DNA of 64,000 nucleotides from Pseudorasbora parva. Lineage: Eukaryota > Chordata > Actinopteri > Cypriniformes > Gobionidae. The number at the start of each line of letters is the position of its first letter. Position 1 is the first letter of the stretch. Below the pieces are notes generated by a model that was not told where the DNA came from, did not search any database, and saw nothing but the letters and a program-made list of their open reading frames with translations. The translations under genes and the position numbers were made by a program. The stretch covers positions 21,750,793 to 21,814,792 of the forward strand of contig NC_090176.1 in NCBI RefSeq assembly GCF_024679245.1. Direction: 5' to 3'. Positions 1 to 10,774 of the stretch are shown here, piece after piece.

Positions 1-419
1 TATCAATATATTAAACAATATATATTATTCCAGTATCACATGATCCTTCAGAAATCTTTCTTGTATGCTGATTTGCTGCTAAAGAAACATGTATGTTTAT
101 TATCAATGCTGAAAACAGTTCAGCCACTTAATATTTTTATGGAAACCAAATTATACTTATTATACTATGCATTATTGTGGCAGACCAGTAAATTACTTGG
201 CAGACATTAAGCAGTTGGTTTGAGCAACATGCAGATGGACATTTCAATTTACATTCCAATAGCCAGCGCTAAAGAATACATTGGTATAGTGAAAAAAAAA
301 AACACAGTTTTTTTACACAGTAGGTCCTAAATAGTGCAACTTCTTCTAGCTGCTGATTTTTCTTTCATGGTTATTCTATGATTTTATGATTATTCATTCA
401 AATACTCTTTCCCCTTCAG

Positions 420-558
420 ATGCGTCTGCCTGGTACGTCTACTAGCGCCACACTGTTTGGTCTCACTGCTGGTGCTTCCTATAATGTTCTTGTGGAGTCT
501 GTCAACGGAGACCAAAAACAGAAAGTCCTGGAAGATGTTGTGACTGTCGGAAACAGTG
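420..558 (+). CDS. fn1: fn1 exon: end of FN3 repeat 15
   Basis: Preceded by a CCCCTTCAG acceptor and followed by a GTAAAT donor. Reads [20 protein letters not shown] onward and ends in VVTVGNS plus one base (phase 1). The last part is the F and G strand region of an FN3 fold. Bases 1-419 upstream are intron; I see no other coding sequence there. Confidence 0.93.
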
Positions 559-2867
559 GTAAATCATCCATAAACTAATTTCTCATAACCACATTTCAGA
601 AGTTTACATGCTTGATCCTGACCCCCCATATGTTTTAGTTCCAGGGGCTGGAGTGATTCCCACAAGCAGGGATGTGTGCTACGACACATTCACCGCCACC
701 TACCACGAAGTGGGCGCGGAGTGGGAGCGCATGTCTGAGACAGGCTTCAAACTCTGGTGCAAGTGCCTTGGCCTCGGCAGTGGTCATTTCAGATGTGATT
801 CATCCAGTGAGTGAATGAGCAGTGCTGCTACATGCTAAACACCACATTTCACTCTAGCATGGGCAACTTTTTACCAATTTAAAAAAGAGGATTCAGGCTC
901 AAATTGATCTAGTAAAACTGACGCCACCTTTACTGTTCGTATCACTGTGTATGCAAGCGCTGAGGGAGTCTCCGGAGCTAAAATTCAGATATGGTAATGG
1001 GGGTTTCTGACACCCCTCGGTTATATGTCGCAATAAGAAAAGAATGTCAAATTAGAATATATTACAAACTTTAATGAGTACACTTGAGATAAAAAGTGTA
1101 AACTTTGAGATCAAACTCGCTATATTGCCCATGCTAGCGTTTCCTGACATGTTTGTAGAGGTTATCAAACATGACAGTCAAAGATGAGGTGGCTCATGTC
1201 TCAGATTTGTATTGTCAGCCTTTAACCAGATGATATTAAACTCTGAGACCAGCTTATGATGTGCAATAACCACTGTATGAATGTGTAGGTGTGAAGGATG
1301 AATTCACTGGAAACTCAAATGTCTTTCTCCACACACTTTTGAGAGGTTATATGCCAACCAACACACATCTCTTAATTTACAGAGTGGTGCAATGACAATG
1401 GCCACAACTACCGAATTGGCGAGAAGTGGGACCGCCATGCCGAGAACGGTCACATGATGAGCTGTACCTGTCTGGGCAATGGAAAAGGAGAGTTTAAATG
1501 TGAACCCCGTAAGTATAGCTTTTTAACAGTTGTGTTTAAGCAACACTGAATATTTAATTGTAGTTGTAAATCAGTTGGTTGGTTGACAATGATTGTCTGC
1601 TGTAGATGAATCCACCTGTTATGATGAGGGGAAGTTGTACCAAGTTGGCAACCAGTGGCAGAAGGAGTATCTCGGAGCCATTTGCACCTGTACCTGCCAC
1701 GGAGGACAACAGGTAACACTAGGTTCTATATATAGTTTCCACTATAATATATATAATATATACCGGTACCCCCATATTTAAAACCACACTGTCTCTCCAG
1801 GGCTGGCGCTGTGAGAACTGTCGTCGTCCTGGTGCTGAAGTTGATGCGGACCTCATTCAGCCTCCAGTGCACACCGATGCTTTCGACCGCTATAGAGAGA
1901 ACGCCCTACGCAAACTAGTGAGTCTTTTATAGGTGTGATAGACACATTGTTGAGGAAAAAGGATGGGAAGATTTAGATGAATTCTTGATGAAAGTCATAT
2001 TTAAGTGTAATTGTAGCCGATATTGGATAATATTCTGCAGTATGCATTCAAAGTTTAAGGTCTGGAATGTTTTTTTAAATGTCATCAATGTAGAAAACTG
2101 CCGTGCTGCTTAATATTTGTGTGAAAGTCGAGATAGTTTTTCTTTTACAAGGTTCTTTTATGAATAGAAAGTTCAAAAGAACAGCATTTATATAATATAA
2201 ATCTTTTGTAACATTTTAAAGGTCTTTACTGTACCTTTTGATCCCATCTTTGCTAGATAAAAGATTTAATTTCTTACAACAATATATACTGACCCTAAAC
2301 ATTTTCGAACAGTGATGTATATATTGTATTTTATGAATTGTATATATGGTTTATTATTATTATTATATATTTATAGTAGATGTTATAAAGTCAATATAAA
2401 AACAACAACATTATTCCTTATTAATAAGTGCCATAAAAATAAAGAGAGATTTGTGGTGATACCCAAAAAGGAAAGTTGTTTGAAAAAAAAGTTGAGCTGT
2501 TTTTTCCTTATATGAACCTTAAGCTTTTTTTTTTCTTTGAGGAAAAAATGTTCTTTATTCCATTTATAAAGACACCTTTGTGGAATGAAAAGATTCCTTG
2601 GATATTTTAGATACTTCATAGACAGCTGACAATAAAGAACCTTTATGTATCTTTATGATAATCTTTATGAGTCTAACTAATTTTAAAAAAGTAGATAGGG
2701 TTACTTTTGATTTCATATTGACATTCAGTATCTGGAGATTTTGCAAATGTTTTGGATTTTGCCATTGAACAAATGCACTTTTTACTTTTCCCTTACAGAA
2801 CATCCAATGTCCCATCGAGTGCCTGAGACCAGACCTGTTAGCAGATGCCCAGAACCCTCTAGAATAA
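420..2867 (+). CDS. fn1: Fibronectin 1, 3' end of gene (last six exons, partial)
   Basis: Secreted extracellular-matrix glycoprotein that binds integrins, fibrin, heparin and collagen. Six exons can be joined with consistent splice phases and GT/AG borders: 420-558, 639-806, 1383-1508, 1606-1712, 1801-1917 and 2799-2867 (stop TAA at 2865). In order they encode the end of the last FN3 repeat (ending VVTVGNS), type I modules 10, 11 and 12 ([36 protein letters not shown]) and a short tail with [13 protein letters not shown]. The two tail cysteines match those that join fibronectin monomers into dimers. Similarity to vertebrate fibronectin is strong through every module, so identity is secure. 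Upstream exons lie outside the window. Teleosts have two paralogs (fn1a, fn1b) and I cannot tell which this is. Confidence 0.96.
639..806 (+). CDS. fn1: fn1 exon: type I module 10
   Basis: Acceptor TGTTTTAG, donor GTGAGTG. Contains a linker then the module with cysteines in VCYDTF, LWCKCLG and FRCDSS, the FN1 four-cysteine spacing, and the hallmark [20 protein letters not shown]. Starts by completing the Val codon split across the intron. Confidence 0.94.
1383..1508 (+). CDS. fn1: fn1 exon: type I module 11
   Basis: Acceptor TTTACAG, donor GTAAGT. Encodes [20 protein letters not shown] then [18 protein letters not shown], the four cysteines of a type I module. Phase joins cleanly with both neighbours (a split Lys codon on the left, a split His codon on the right). 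Confidence 0.94.
1606..1712 (+). CDS. fn1: fn1 exon: type I module 12, first part
   Basis: Acceptor CTGTAG, donor GTAACA. Encodes [20 protein letters not shown] then [15 protein letters not shown]. The module is completed by the next exon, as in other vertebrate fibronectins. Confidence 0.94.
1801..1917 (+). CDS. fn1: fn1 exon: end of module 12 and C-terminal linker
   Basis: Acceptor CTCTCCAG, donor GTGAGT; 39 codons in phase 0. Starts [11 protein letters not shown], which supplies the last cysteines of module 12. The linker after it ([20 protein letters not shown]) is not conserved with mammals, as expected for this segment. Confidence 0.92.
2799..2867 (+). CDS. fn1: fn1 terminal coding exon with dimer-forming cysteines
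   Basis: Acceptor TTCCCTTACAG; reads [22 protein letters not shown], then TAA at 2865-2867. The CPIEC pair corresponds to the two C-terminal cysteines that form the antiparallel disulfides of the fibronectin dimer. Confidence 0.93.
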   Translation, partial: NIQCPIECLRPDLLADAQNPLE

Positions 2868-3620
2868 ATGTGCCTATTAGTTCTGCCCAAAGCTGGAGAG
2901 GACACGACCCCCAGAGACTGTATCTAACACCCTTGGTGCCTCTCTGTCCTTATCTTCACTCACACTGCAAATTCTGTCCTGCTGCTTCCACCTGCGACAT
3001 CACGCCCAGAGACAACACTTCTTATTCTTCTGATTGGTTGAATCTGCAGCCAGTCTCCCTCTGCGTAGTGGATGGAAGGACACCATCCGTCTACACAGAT
3101 TCCACTGGTTTGAAATGTGGCTGTTGACATCATTTCCATTTACGCTGGAAACTCAAATCAGTGAAACATCAGCAGAGAGTCACATCTTGCCTTTGTTTTT
3201 CAGTATTATTGCCTATTGTCTGATTTGTTTTAGTTTTTTTATGATTTTGTGACTTTTTTGTGTATTTTTGTCAGATCAACTTTTATTGGTGTTCTTTTCT
3301 AAAACAAGCACTGTCTTACAATGAGAACCTTTGTGCCTTGTAGGCATCCTTTTTGTATGATGTAATATTCACCCCTCCCTAATCTGATTGGTTGGTTAAT
3401 CTGTGGCCTTTGTGTCCGTCAGGAGACAAAGGAAAGCACTGTGTTAATGAAGAAGTGAACTTTTTTTATTTTTTTATTTATCCCTTTTATGTATGCGTTT
3501 TGATGGAATGCAGATTATGGGTGTATACTGTTTTTTTGTTTTGTTTGTGTTTTAGGTGCCAAAGTCTTAACTACTGTGGACAAAAATACTTTTTAATAAA
3601 AAAATCTTTTTTTTTTACAT
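2868..3620 (+). other. fn1: fn1 3' untranslated region
   Basis: Follows the TAA directly and runs to a canonical AATAAA at 3595-3600 followed by a T-rich stretch. Length about 750 bases. Overlapping small reading frames here have no family resemblance. The exact cleavage site is inferred. Confidence 0.75.
3595..3600 (+). terminator. Polyadenylation signal AATAAA of fn1
   Basis: Perfect hexamer in TTTTTAATAAAAAAATC, about 730 bases after the stop codon, with a T-rich and then TTGTTTGTG-type downstream region as in many vertebrate poly(A) sites. Confidence 0.7.
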
Positions 3621-3738
3621 TGTTTGTGATTCAAAGTCTATTTGTAAGATGCTTCCAGGCCACGAAAGCAGCATTCAGCTAGTGTCTTTTTTTTGTGGTG
3701 GTCTTAATGGGTACCCACATTGCTTGAGACTAAGCGAT

Positions 3739-4860
3739 ACACTATATTGCCAAAAGTATTGGGACACCCTCCAAATCCGTGAATTCAGGTGTTCCAATCA
3801 CTTCCATGGCCACATGTGTATAAAATCAAGCACCTAGGCATAGTTTCTACAAACATTTGTGAAAGAATGGGTTGCTCTCAGGAGCTCAGTGAAATTCAAG
3901 TGTTGTATCGTGATAGGTTGCCAACTGTGCAATAAGTAAATTTGTGAAATTTCCTTCCTTAATATTTCACAGCCAACTGCTAGTGGTATAATAACAAAAT
4001 GGAAGCATTTGGGAACAACAGCAACTCAGCCAAGAAGTGGTAGCCCACGTTCCCCGCTCTAATCACAGAGCGGGGTCAGCACATGCTGAGGTGCACAGTG
4101 CGCTGAAGTCACCAACTTTATGCAGTCAATAGCTACAGAGCTCCAAACTTCGTGTGGCCTTTTAAATTACTTCAAGACCAGTGCTTTAAGAACTTCATGG
4201 AATGGGTTTCATTTCCATGTCTAAGTACAATGCAAAGCATTGGATGCAGAGGTGTAAAACTCGTCGCCGCTGGACTCTGAGCTGAAGACGTGTTGTCTTG
4301 AGGAGTGAGGAATTACGCTTGTCTGTCTGGCAATCCTTTTTAATGAGTCTGGGTTTGGCGGTTGCCAGGAGAACGATAATTGACTGGCTGCATTGTGCCA
4401 AGTATAAAGTTTGGTGGAGGGGGAATTATGGTGTGGGGTTGTTTTTCAGGGGTTGGGCTTGGCCCCTCCAGTGAAAGTAACTCTTAATGCTTCAGCATAC
4501 CAAGACATTTTTCGACAATTTCATGCTCCCCCTTGCTGTTTCAACATCACTACACCAGAGCACAAAGCAAGGTCCATAAAGACCTGGATGAATAATTTTG
4601 GTGTGGAGGAACTTGACTGGCCTACACAGAGTCCTGAACCTCAACCCGATAGAACACCTTTTGGATGAATTAGAGCGGAGACTGCAAGCCAAGCCTACTC
4701 GTCCAAAATCAGTGCCTGACCTCACAGATGAGCTTCTAGAAGGAAATTCCCACAAACGCACTCGAAAGCCTTCCCAGAAGAGTTTAAGATGTTATAGCTC
4801 CAAATGGTGGGCCAACTTCATATTAAACAATTACTTTTTGGGCAACTATATTTCAGGGAA
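3739..4860 (+). mobile_element. Tc1/mariner-like transposon, degenerate
   Basis: The left end CTATATTGCCAAAAGTATTG is the terminal sequence of a Tc1-like family common in teleosts. Transposase remnants read + in several frames: [20 protein letters not shown] at 4411 (the region before the second catalytic Asp), then LNPIEHLLDELERRLQAKP from about 4630, typical of the Tc1 DDE C-terminal part. Frameshifts and deletions separate these pieces, so no active enzyme is encoded. The right end (AAATGGTGGGCCAACTTCAT) is recognisable but the right terminal repeat is not intact; the border near 4860 is approximate. Confidence 0.85.
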
Positions 4861-5738
4861 ATATTCTATTCCAGCTTAATATGCATATATAACTATAAGT
4901 AGCCTAACTTGTGAGATGAGTTTTTTAACACTTTGTTTGAGCACCAGACCCATCAATGTTGACTCAAGCAATGGCATGAGTCCGGGGGCGGGGCTATCTG
5001 TTTATTGTTAAGGAAACTTGTTTGAAAAGTCATTATATTTGTAATTCCATATGGTGGTGATTTCGGTGCAGAAATAACTTCTATTTATATGTAAAGGATA
5101 AAATGTATAATGTATAATATGTATAATATTCTGATATGTACAAAGAAAGAGAAAAAATATATTGTGGCCCAGATTGCTCCAATTTATTAATTCATTCCCT
5201 TGTTTTAGGTCAGTTGTGGCCACATTATAATTTGTTCCCTTTGTGTTAGTTAAATCATGTCAACATTTCAGCTAAATTAAAACATGAGAGTAATTTTATT
5301 GATTTCAGAATTTAATATTTGATATATATATATACACACACATAGTCAAATGTATTACATGCTAGCCTAGAAATTAGATGCGCCGCTTACTACTTGCAAA
5401 AAAAAAAGAAGAAGCTGGCGAACAGTGGTCTAGAATACTTAGAGTTAACTTCTGTACTAAAATCAAATCACATCAAACGTATTATTGGAAGAGCAGTTAT
5501 TTTCCTAGCTGTATTTTTCCTGTGATTTTTTTCACTGATTTCTATGGCACAAAAAGATAGAGTTTGGCTTGGATAGAGCCTAAGCCATGCATGCATGGAA
5601 ATAGTATGAGGTAGGAATTGCTCCAAATATTCTTTGTGAGTGAAATCCTTCACTTGTTTGTTTCTTTCTTTTTGAAGATACTAATTAGTATTCCCATGTT
5701 AAAGAAGATTATTGGTTACCACCGATTTAGCCATGAAT
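4861..5738. other. Intergenic, no gene seen
   Basis: AT-rich sequence with a short (TA)(CA) tract at 5322-5343. Reading frames here are short and unrelated to known families. Confidence 0.6.
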
Positions 5739-5873
5739 TTAGTCTCTTTTCAAACAGATCCATTCTCTGGCTCCTCTTCGAGACTGAGCATGTTTGATTG
5801 GAATTCCGTTTTCATTTATATTTGAGCGGCTTTGGACAGAGAGAGGACTTGCTCTTGAGCTTCCAGAAGATGA
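5739..5873 (-). CDS. Candidate terminal coding exon of an unrecognised gene
   Basis: On the minus strand a strong acceptor (T-rich tract then TTTTTACATGCAG) is followed by 44 codons in phase 0, starting SSSGSSRASPLSVQSRSNIN and ending REWICLKRD and a stop. A long polypyrimidine run before a CAG and a basic, Ser-rich tail would suit a last exon of a gene convergent with fn1, but I do not recognise the protein and no partner exon is seen. Chance is a real alternative. Confidence 0.2.
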   Translation of the reverse strand, partial: SSSGSSRASPLSVQSRSNINENGIPIKHAQSRRGAREWICLKRD

Positions 5874-6036
5874 CTGCATGTAAAAAAATAAAAAATATTT
5901 TAAAAAGGCGTATGTGCATATCACATCATTCAGTTTGATACTCTGGACCAGCTACCTGATTGGTTCTGAAATAGGGTGGCACTAAAGGGCCATTTCACTA
6001 GTTCACACTTACATCAAATTAAATAGAGTAAAGATT

Positions 6037-6290
6037 ATGCGTATTTGGCGTGCTGTGGGGAGGGCTCCGGGCTCGGAATTTGGCCCGAACCCAGAGTACC
6101 CCCCCGTGATAGAGATACTCTAGAACTGGACTGGAGTATATTATAGATTGTGTTGACATCTAATAAGAGTTTGTTAGAATCAAGTGAGGAGATGGGGTGG
6201 TGGAGGGATGCTAAAATGAAAATGATCAACGAAAGAAGGTAAATCTGCTGTATACACCCCTCTTATCGTTGATTAGCTTGATATTCTAAT
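6037..6290 (+). repeat. Dispersed repeat family A, copy 1
   Basis: Starts near GCGTATTTGGCGTGCTGT and includes CGGAATTTGGCCCGAACCC and, later, GATGGGGTGGTGGAGGGATG. The same blocks in the same order occur at 20282-20530 (+) and, reversed, at 34130-34395, so this is an interspersed element. No coding sequence. Confidence 0.75.
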
Positions 6291-7134
6291 TATTTTTAAA
6301 ATAAACTACAAAATCTATATAGACTATATTTAAGAACCAGGTCTTGCTTAACCTTGTTAGGGGTTAACAGTTTATGACCCACGACCAGTAGTGAAGAAAT
6401 GAAGACCAAGAGTCAGGATTGTAATTAATTAAAAGAAAAATTAAGAATAGTTTGCAGTTTTAACAGCAGAAGCCAGCTTCAAGTCTCACAAGTAGTTCGT
6501 AGGCCACCCTTCCTCTCTCACCGTCTCGTTGCCTCGCCCTATCGTGCATACAATTGTCCCAACAGTTATACCGCTTTCAAGGTCTATCCACGTCATTCTG
6601 ATTGGCTCAGATAAAATGCAATGTAAGCAACTTTCCACACATAGACAGATAGGAGCACATATCGCCTTACTAGGTAGACAAGTCGTCGCCCCATAACCAG
6701 AATTACATCACAGTGACCTCATAGGCCACAGAAAAGCATCTTCAAGTTTGGCGTTTTCTGCAGAAATGTCCATCTCCACCATGACAACCGTTTTTGGCAA
6801 CGCTCACTTTTTTGGAAGTGTATTTTTAACAGTAAAGTCAGCAATGTATCTCTGACTAGAGCCATGTATTTATAGCTAGGAACACACCAAGCCGACGCCA
6901 AACAACTACTGGAGACGAAAGCAAACTGTCGAACTGGCTCACATTGGCTCACGTCGGCAGCGTCTTGGGTCCAAAGTTGTCCTGACACACCAAGCCAACA
7001 TTGAACATCCAACGGCCAAGTAGCACGTCCGTTCTGCGCCTGCGTAAGAGGAAATACCTTTCCGTACCAGCTGGTGGCAGTAGTCTGGTTTCGTTATTTG
7101 AAGCGGGAAACCAGAACAGCTATAAAGATATTTG
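6291..7134. other. Intergenic, no gene seen
   Basis: No convincing coding sequence. Minus-strand frames at 6719-7145 are short and lack family features. Probably further old repeat sequence. Confidence 0.5.
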
Positions 7135-8262
7135 CTGCGTCCCAAATCGCCTACTTAACTAAAGATCCTAAAAGTATGTACTCTTTTTGTGAAGACAAAG
7201 TACATACTTTTGAGTGTGTATCAGAAAAGTATGCAAGCTTTGGGACATATTACTTCAACATTTAACGGATTCTGTCGCGTAGTTACATGCATCTCATCAC
7301 CGTTTAACTGCCCTGTCAATCATCATCAGAATCGTCACAGTTCAAATGATCCACATTCAGTTTAATTTCCTACCGTATCGTTGAGAAATGTAGCCGCATG
7401 TTAATCTGCCATTTGTAGGTCTTTAATGCAGAGACTCTCCTCGTGTCTGCAGTTTAAATATAACTAGATTAAAAGTTTAAAATATCTTTTTGTCAGGTTA
7501 AATACTGATAGTTGGTTACTCAAACCCCTTGAGATGAGCCTCTCTACTTAACCGTCGAACCCACACATCCGTCATGTTTGTTTTGTATCCGCATTTGTAG
7601 TTCTAATCGAATCCTTGTCCAACTCGCAATGGGTTGTGGGCAATTTTAGCCGTTAAAAGACTACTCTGGTGAATTTTTAAGTTTATCTTGATCTTTGTGA
7701 GTACACACAAAGTTCTTCCCAACTGGACTATTTGCCCTTTTTCCGGCTACAACAGAGTTCCCACGGGACTTCAGTGCAAGACTACAGCTAGCTGCCTAAA
7801 ACATTGTTTAGATGAATTTAAACAATGGCTAAGTAGCTAAACGCATCTCATTATCATGTAAGGGCCCTGTTCATGTTGGACAGACATTTTAATTGCAGAC
7901 ATTTTGTGTCTGTTAAGAGGCACAAATACACCCTTTACGTCTATGCCCTCAAAGCTGCCGTTTTAGCTGGGGGGGGGGGGGGGGGGGGGCTCTGGGCATT
8001 AACTGTAATAACTCCGTGTTGCAAGCACCAATCCGTTTTTTTTTTCTTTCTATAGACTCTACTCACAAAGGTATAACGATCAAGATACACTTAAAAATTC
8101 CCCGGAGTTGTCCTTTAAGAGTGCGCATCAATCCGCACTTTGAATTTGGACCGGAAATAGTAAACCATCCCGGTATCTTTGGAATACTCTTTTTTTGGGA
8201 CATAATAATTTTATTTTTTGAATACTATTTAGTATGGATAGTATGCAAATTGGAATGCAGGG
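7135..8262. mobile_element. Non-autonomous inverted-repeat transposon, family B copy 1
   Basis: Left end GCTGCGTCCCAAATCGCC, right end the complement of CCTGCATTCCAATTTGC. Left-arm sequence is closely matched by a second copy at 49979-50736, as are the interior and right end. This copy is longer only because of a 458-bp insertion at 7657-8114. No transposase is present; the superfamily is not assigned. Confidence 0.82.
7657..8114. mobile_element. TTAA-flanked non-autonomous transposon nested in family B
   Basis: Flanked by TTAA at 7653-7656 and 8115-8118. Ends are inverted repeats: left AAGACTACTCTGGTGAATTT, right (complement) AGGACAACTCCGGGGAATTT, with similarity continuing for about 20 more bases. 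The copy of the host element at 49979-50736 has a single TTAA at 50579-50582, giving the empty site. Contains a run of 20 G at 7970-7989. Confidence 0.88.
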
Positions 8263-9987
8263 CTCAAATCAGCTCTGAATCTCGTTCACCACACAGACGG
8301 ATTCGTGCACATTTCAGAAATGTCTTATACGTTGCAAATGGCATTGGCGTTGTCAGCCCTTGGTCTTTTACTTTTACTAAAGGAAGAAGCGGACTAAATG
8401 GGTGAAACCCTGGATACCCAAAGTCCAAATGTGAACGATGTACCATATATTCTTACACTTGTTCACCACTCATCCATAACAATAACAGGGCATGGCTGAC
8501 ATTTTTGCAAAATGATTTTCACATAACAGCAGTTTGGAAATGAAATCTCCAGTGGCACAGAAATGTCAATGAAAATAATGTAACACTAAACCATACACTA
8601 AACTTAATTGACAGTAACCATGCTAACTATTAGTTTACATATATTGTACGTTGATAACGTTGTATTGTGGAAGTAAAACATAATGAAAACATGTCTTTAT
8701 TAATATTTTTATTCTTAAATGAAAACATTTCCTTGAAAGATTTGTTTACTTACCCTGCTAGTTAGATGTCAAATTGCTGTTAATGCAGGTACCAAGTAAC
8801 TGTGAATGCAAGTAGCCTACCCAAAGTCAAAGTGTTTTATTTTCCAATGCTCAGTACAATATGCAAAAACGCTATATATAGAATAGCTATAAAAGTAGCT
8901 ATATAGGTAGATTCAGTTTATTATTTAATTGCACTGCTCAGTCCAAAATCCATCAAACAGGAATGACCATTGCATCCTAAGCTGACACAAATGAGACACA
9001 AGATTTCCACAGCAGAGGGCAGTATTGCTCTTTACTAGCTTTGAGACTGCCATCTCCTACATCCTGTCATGTTTCTCAGGTGTGTTTGTATTAGACATAT
9101 TTAATCAACCAACTGTTGCATTCGCTTAAATTCTTTTCTTTTGACATATATTTCATAATCGATCCCATCCAGTTCATCTGAAAATCTAAACATACCATAT
9201 TCAGGTTTGCTGAGGTCCAGCCAAGGAAAATAACAATCTCAACCACATCCGATTGTCTTTAACGGAAACGTGCTTACATTAGCCACCATTAAGAGGTGCA
9301 TTGATAATCAAAGATTTCTTTGTTGAGGTTTACTTGGGAGGAGTAACATGGTTTCAGTGAGTGATTAAACACCACATTCATGCTCAGTAGTTTGAAATAA
9401 TGTTGACCATTCATTCTGAATTCATTTGACTCGAAAGTAGTCTATAATCTCAAAAGGCTGTAATGAGGAATCCAAAGGTTCACTTTGAATTATAGGAGTG
9501 TTGTTTGAAGCCACAGAGCATGTGTGATGCTTGAAAGCTTGTAAAAGAAGTAAAATGGTAATTTCCACTGTGTTGTTTAAGATTACATCTCTCCATCGCC
9601 AATACTCTCATCCATCTTTAGGAATGTGATGGATTAGTCTGCATTTTCCTGCTTGTCCATCAATTAATTTATATGCCATTTGTGTGTATGACCAACACAT
9701 CTCTATTAATCTTTCCTAGCACTTCTCACTGTTTTCCTGGAGTCTTGCTTTCAAGTATGGAAGTGATCAATGGCCCATGGTTTTGTGCAAAAACTGTTGA
9801 GATTTATGAGTCTGCAGTGGTCTGACTGATGAATGCTCTGATTCTGCTCTATGCTTATACGCTTTTGTGGGTCCTCGTTACATGTGATTGGTACAAAAAT
9901 GATTCTATTCAATATTAGCTCTGAAAATAACCTATTTTAATTAACAGAAGCTTGTGTTTTGTGTCTCTTTTAGTCAGTGTGACTAAA
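8263..9987. other. Intergenic, no gene seen
   Basis: Low-GC unique-looking sequence. No splice-flanked coding segment or transposon end recognised. Confidence 0.55.
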
Positions 9988-9989
9988 TC

Positions 9990-10143
<154 letters not shown>

Positions 10144-10162
10144 CTCTAAATTGTTTCACATT

Positions 10163-10412
10163 TTGGGATGTTGGCCTTTACATGCACATAAACGATATTA
10201 ACATCCCATTCTAAATGTAGTTGGCTCACCCTTTACAGCTATAACAGCTTCAACTCTTCTAGGAAGGCTTTCCACAAGGTTTAGAAGTGTGCTTATGGGA
10301 ATGTTTGACCATTCTTCTAGAAGCGCATTTGTGAGGTCAGGCACTGATGTTGGACGAGAAAGGCTGGCTTCCTTTCACTGGAACTCCTGAAAAACAACCC
10401 ACACCATAATCC
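10163..10412 (-). mobile_element. Tc1-like transposon fragment, internally deleted
   Basis: Reads on the minus strand. AGCTATAACAGCTTCAACTC and TTTGTGAGGTCAGGCACTGA are reverse-complement matches to the 3' part of the family at 3739-4860 (compare CAGTGCCTGACCTCACA at 4711). The middle is missing: the join near 10370-10386 brings the C-terminal region next to the TTTTTCAGG segment. Confidence 0.82.
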
Positions 10413-10576
10413 CCACACCAATTTTCTATTGGTGGGTGTGTCAGACAGAGTTTATCACTCAGACACATTTATCTAACTCTGGTGGATACAGTGAATAAGC
10501 TAAAGTCCCCAAAAGTTGGCATGTTCCTTTAAGTTCTACTTACTGTAAGTGGGTCAAAAATAATTAATTGCACTTA
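10413..10576. other. Spacer, nothing recognised
   Basis: No gene or repeat boundary identified. Confidence 0.4.
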
Positions 10577-10673
10577 ATATACTCTCTAAAAAATGCTGGG
10601 TTCAATCCAATCTCTGAGTTGGTCCATTTTCAACCCGACTTGGGTTATTTTTAACCCAGCATTTTTAGAGTGT
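10577..10673. mobile_element. Short palindromic MITE
   Basis: ACTCTCTAAAAAATGCTGGG at the left faces CCCAGCATTTTTAGAGTG at the right, so the two ends pair almost completely. About 97 bases, no coding capacity. TA lies next to the left end; family not assigned. Confidence 0.75.
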
Positions 10674-10774
10674 AATTTAATTCATTAAAAAAATAAAAAA
10701 TAAAAATATATATTTCACAAGTTAAATATATTCTGAAGTACAGTATATACAACTTAAATAAGACAATTGAAAAA

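Noticed and set aside
2564..2905. Minus-strand 113-codon frame
   Set aside because: Overlaps the fn1 terminal exon and AT-rich intron; no family feature.
8016..8405. Forward 129-codon frame
   Set aside because: Crosses the junction of two non-autonomous transposons; chance frame.
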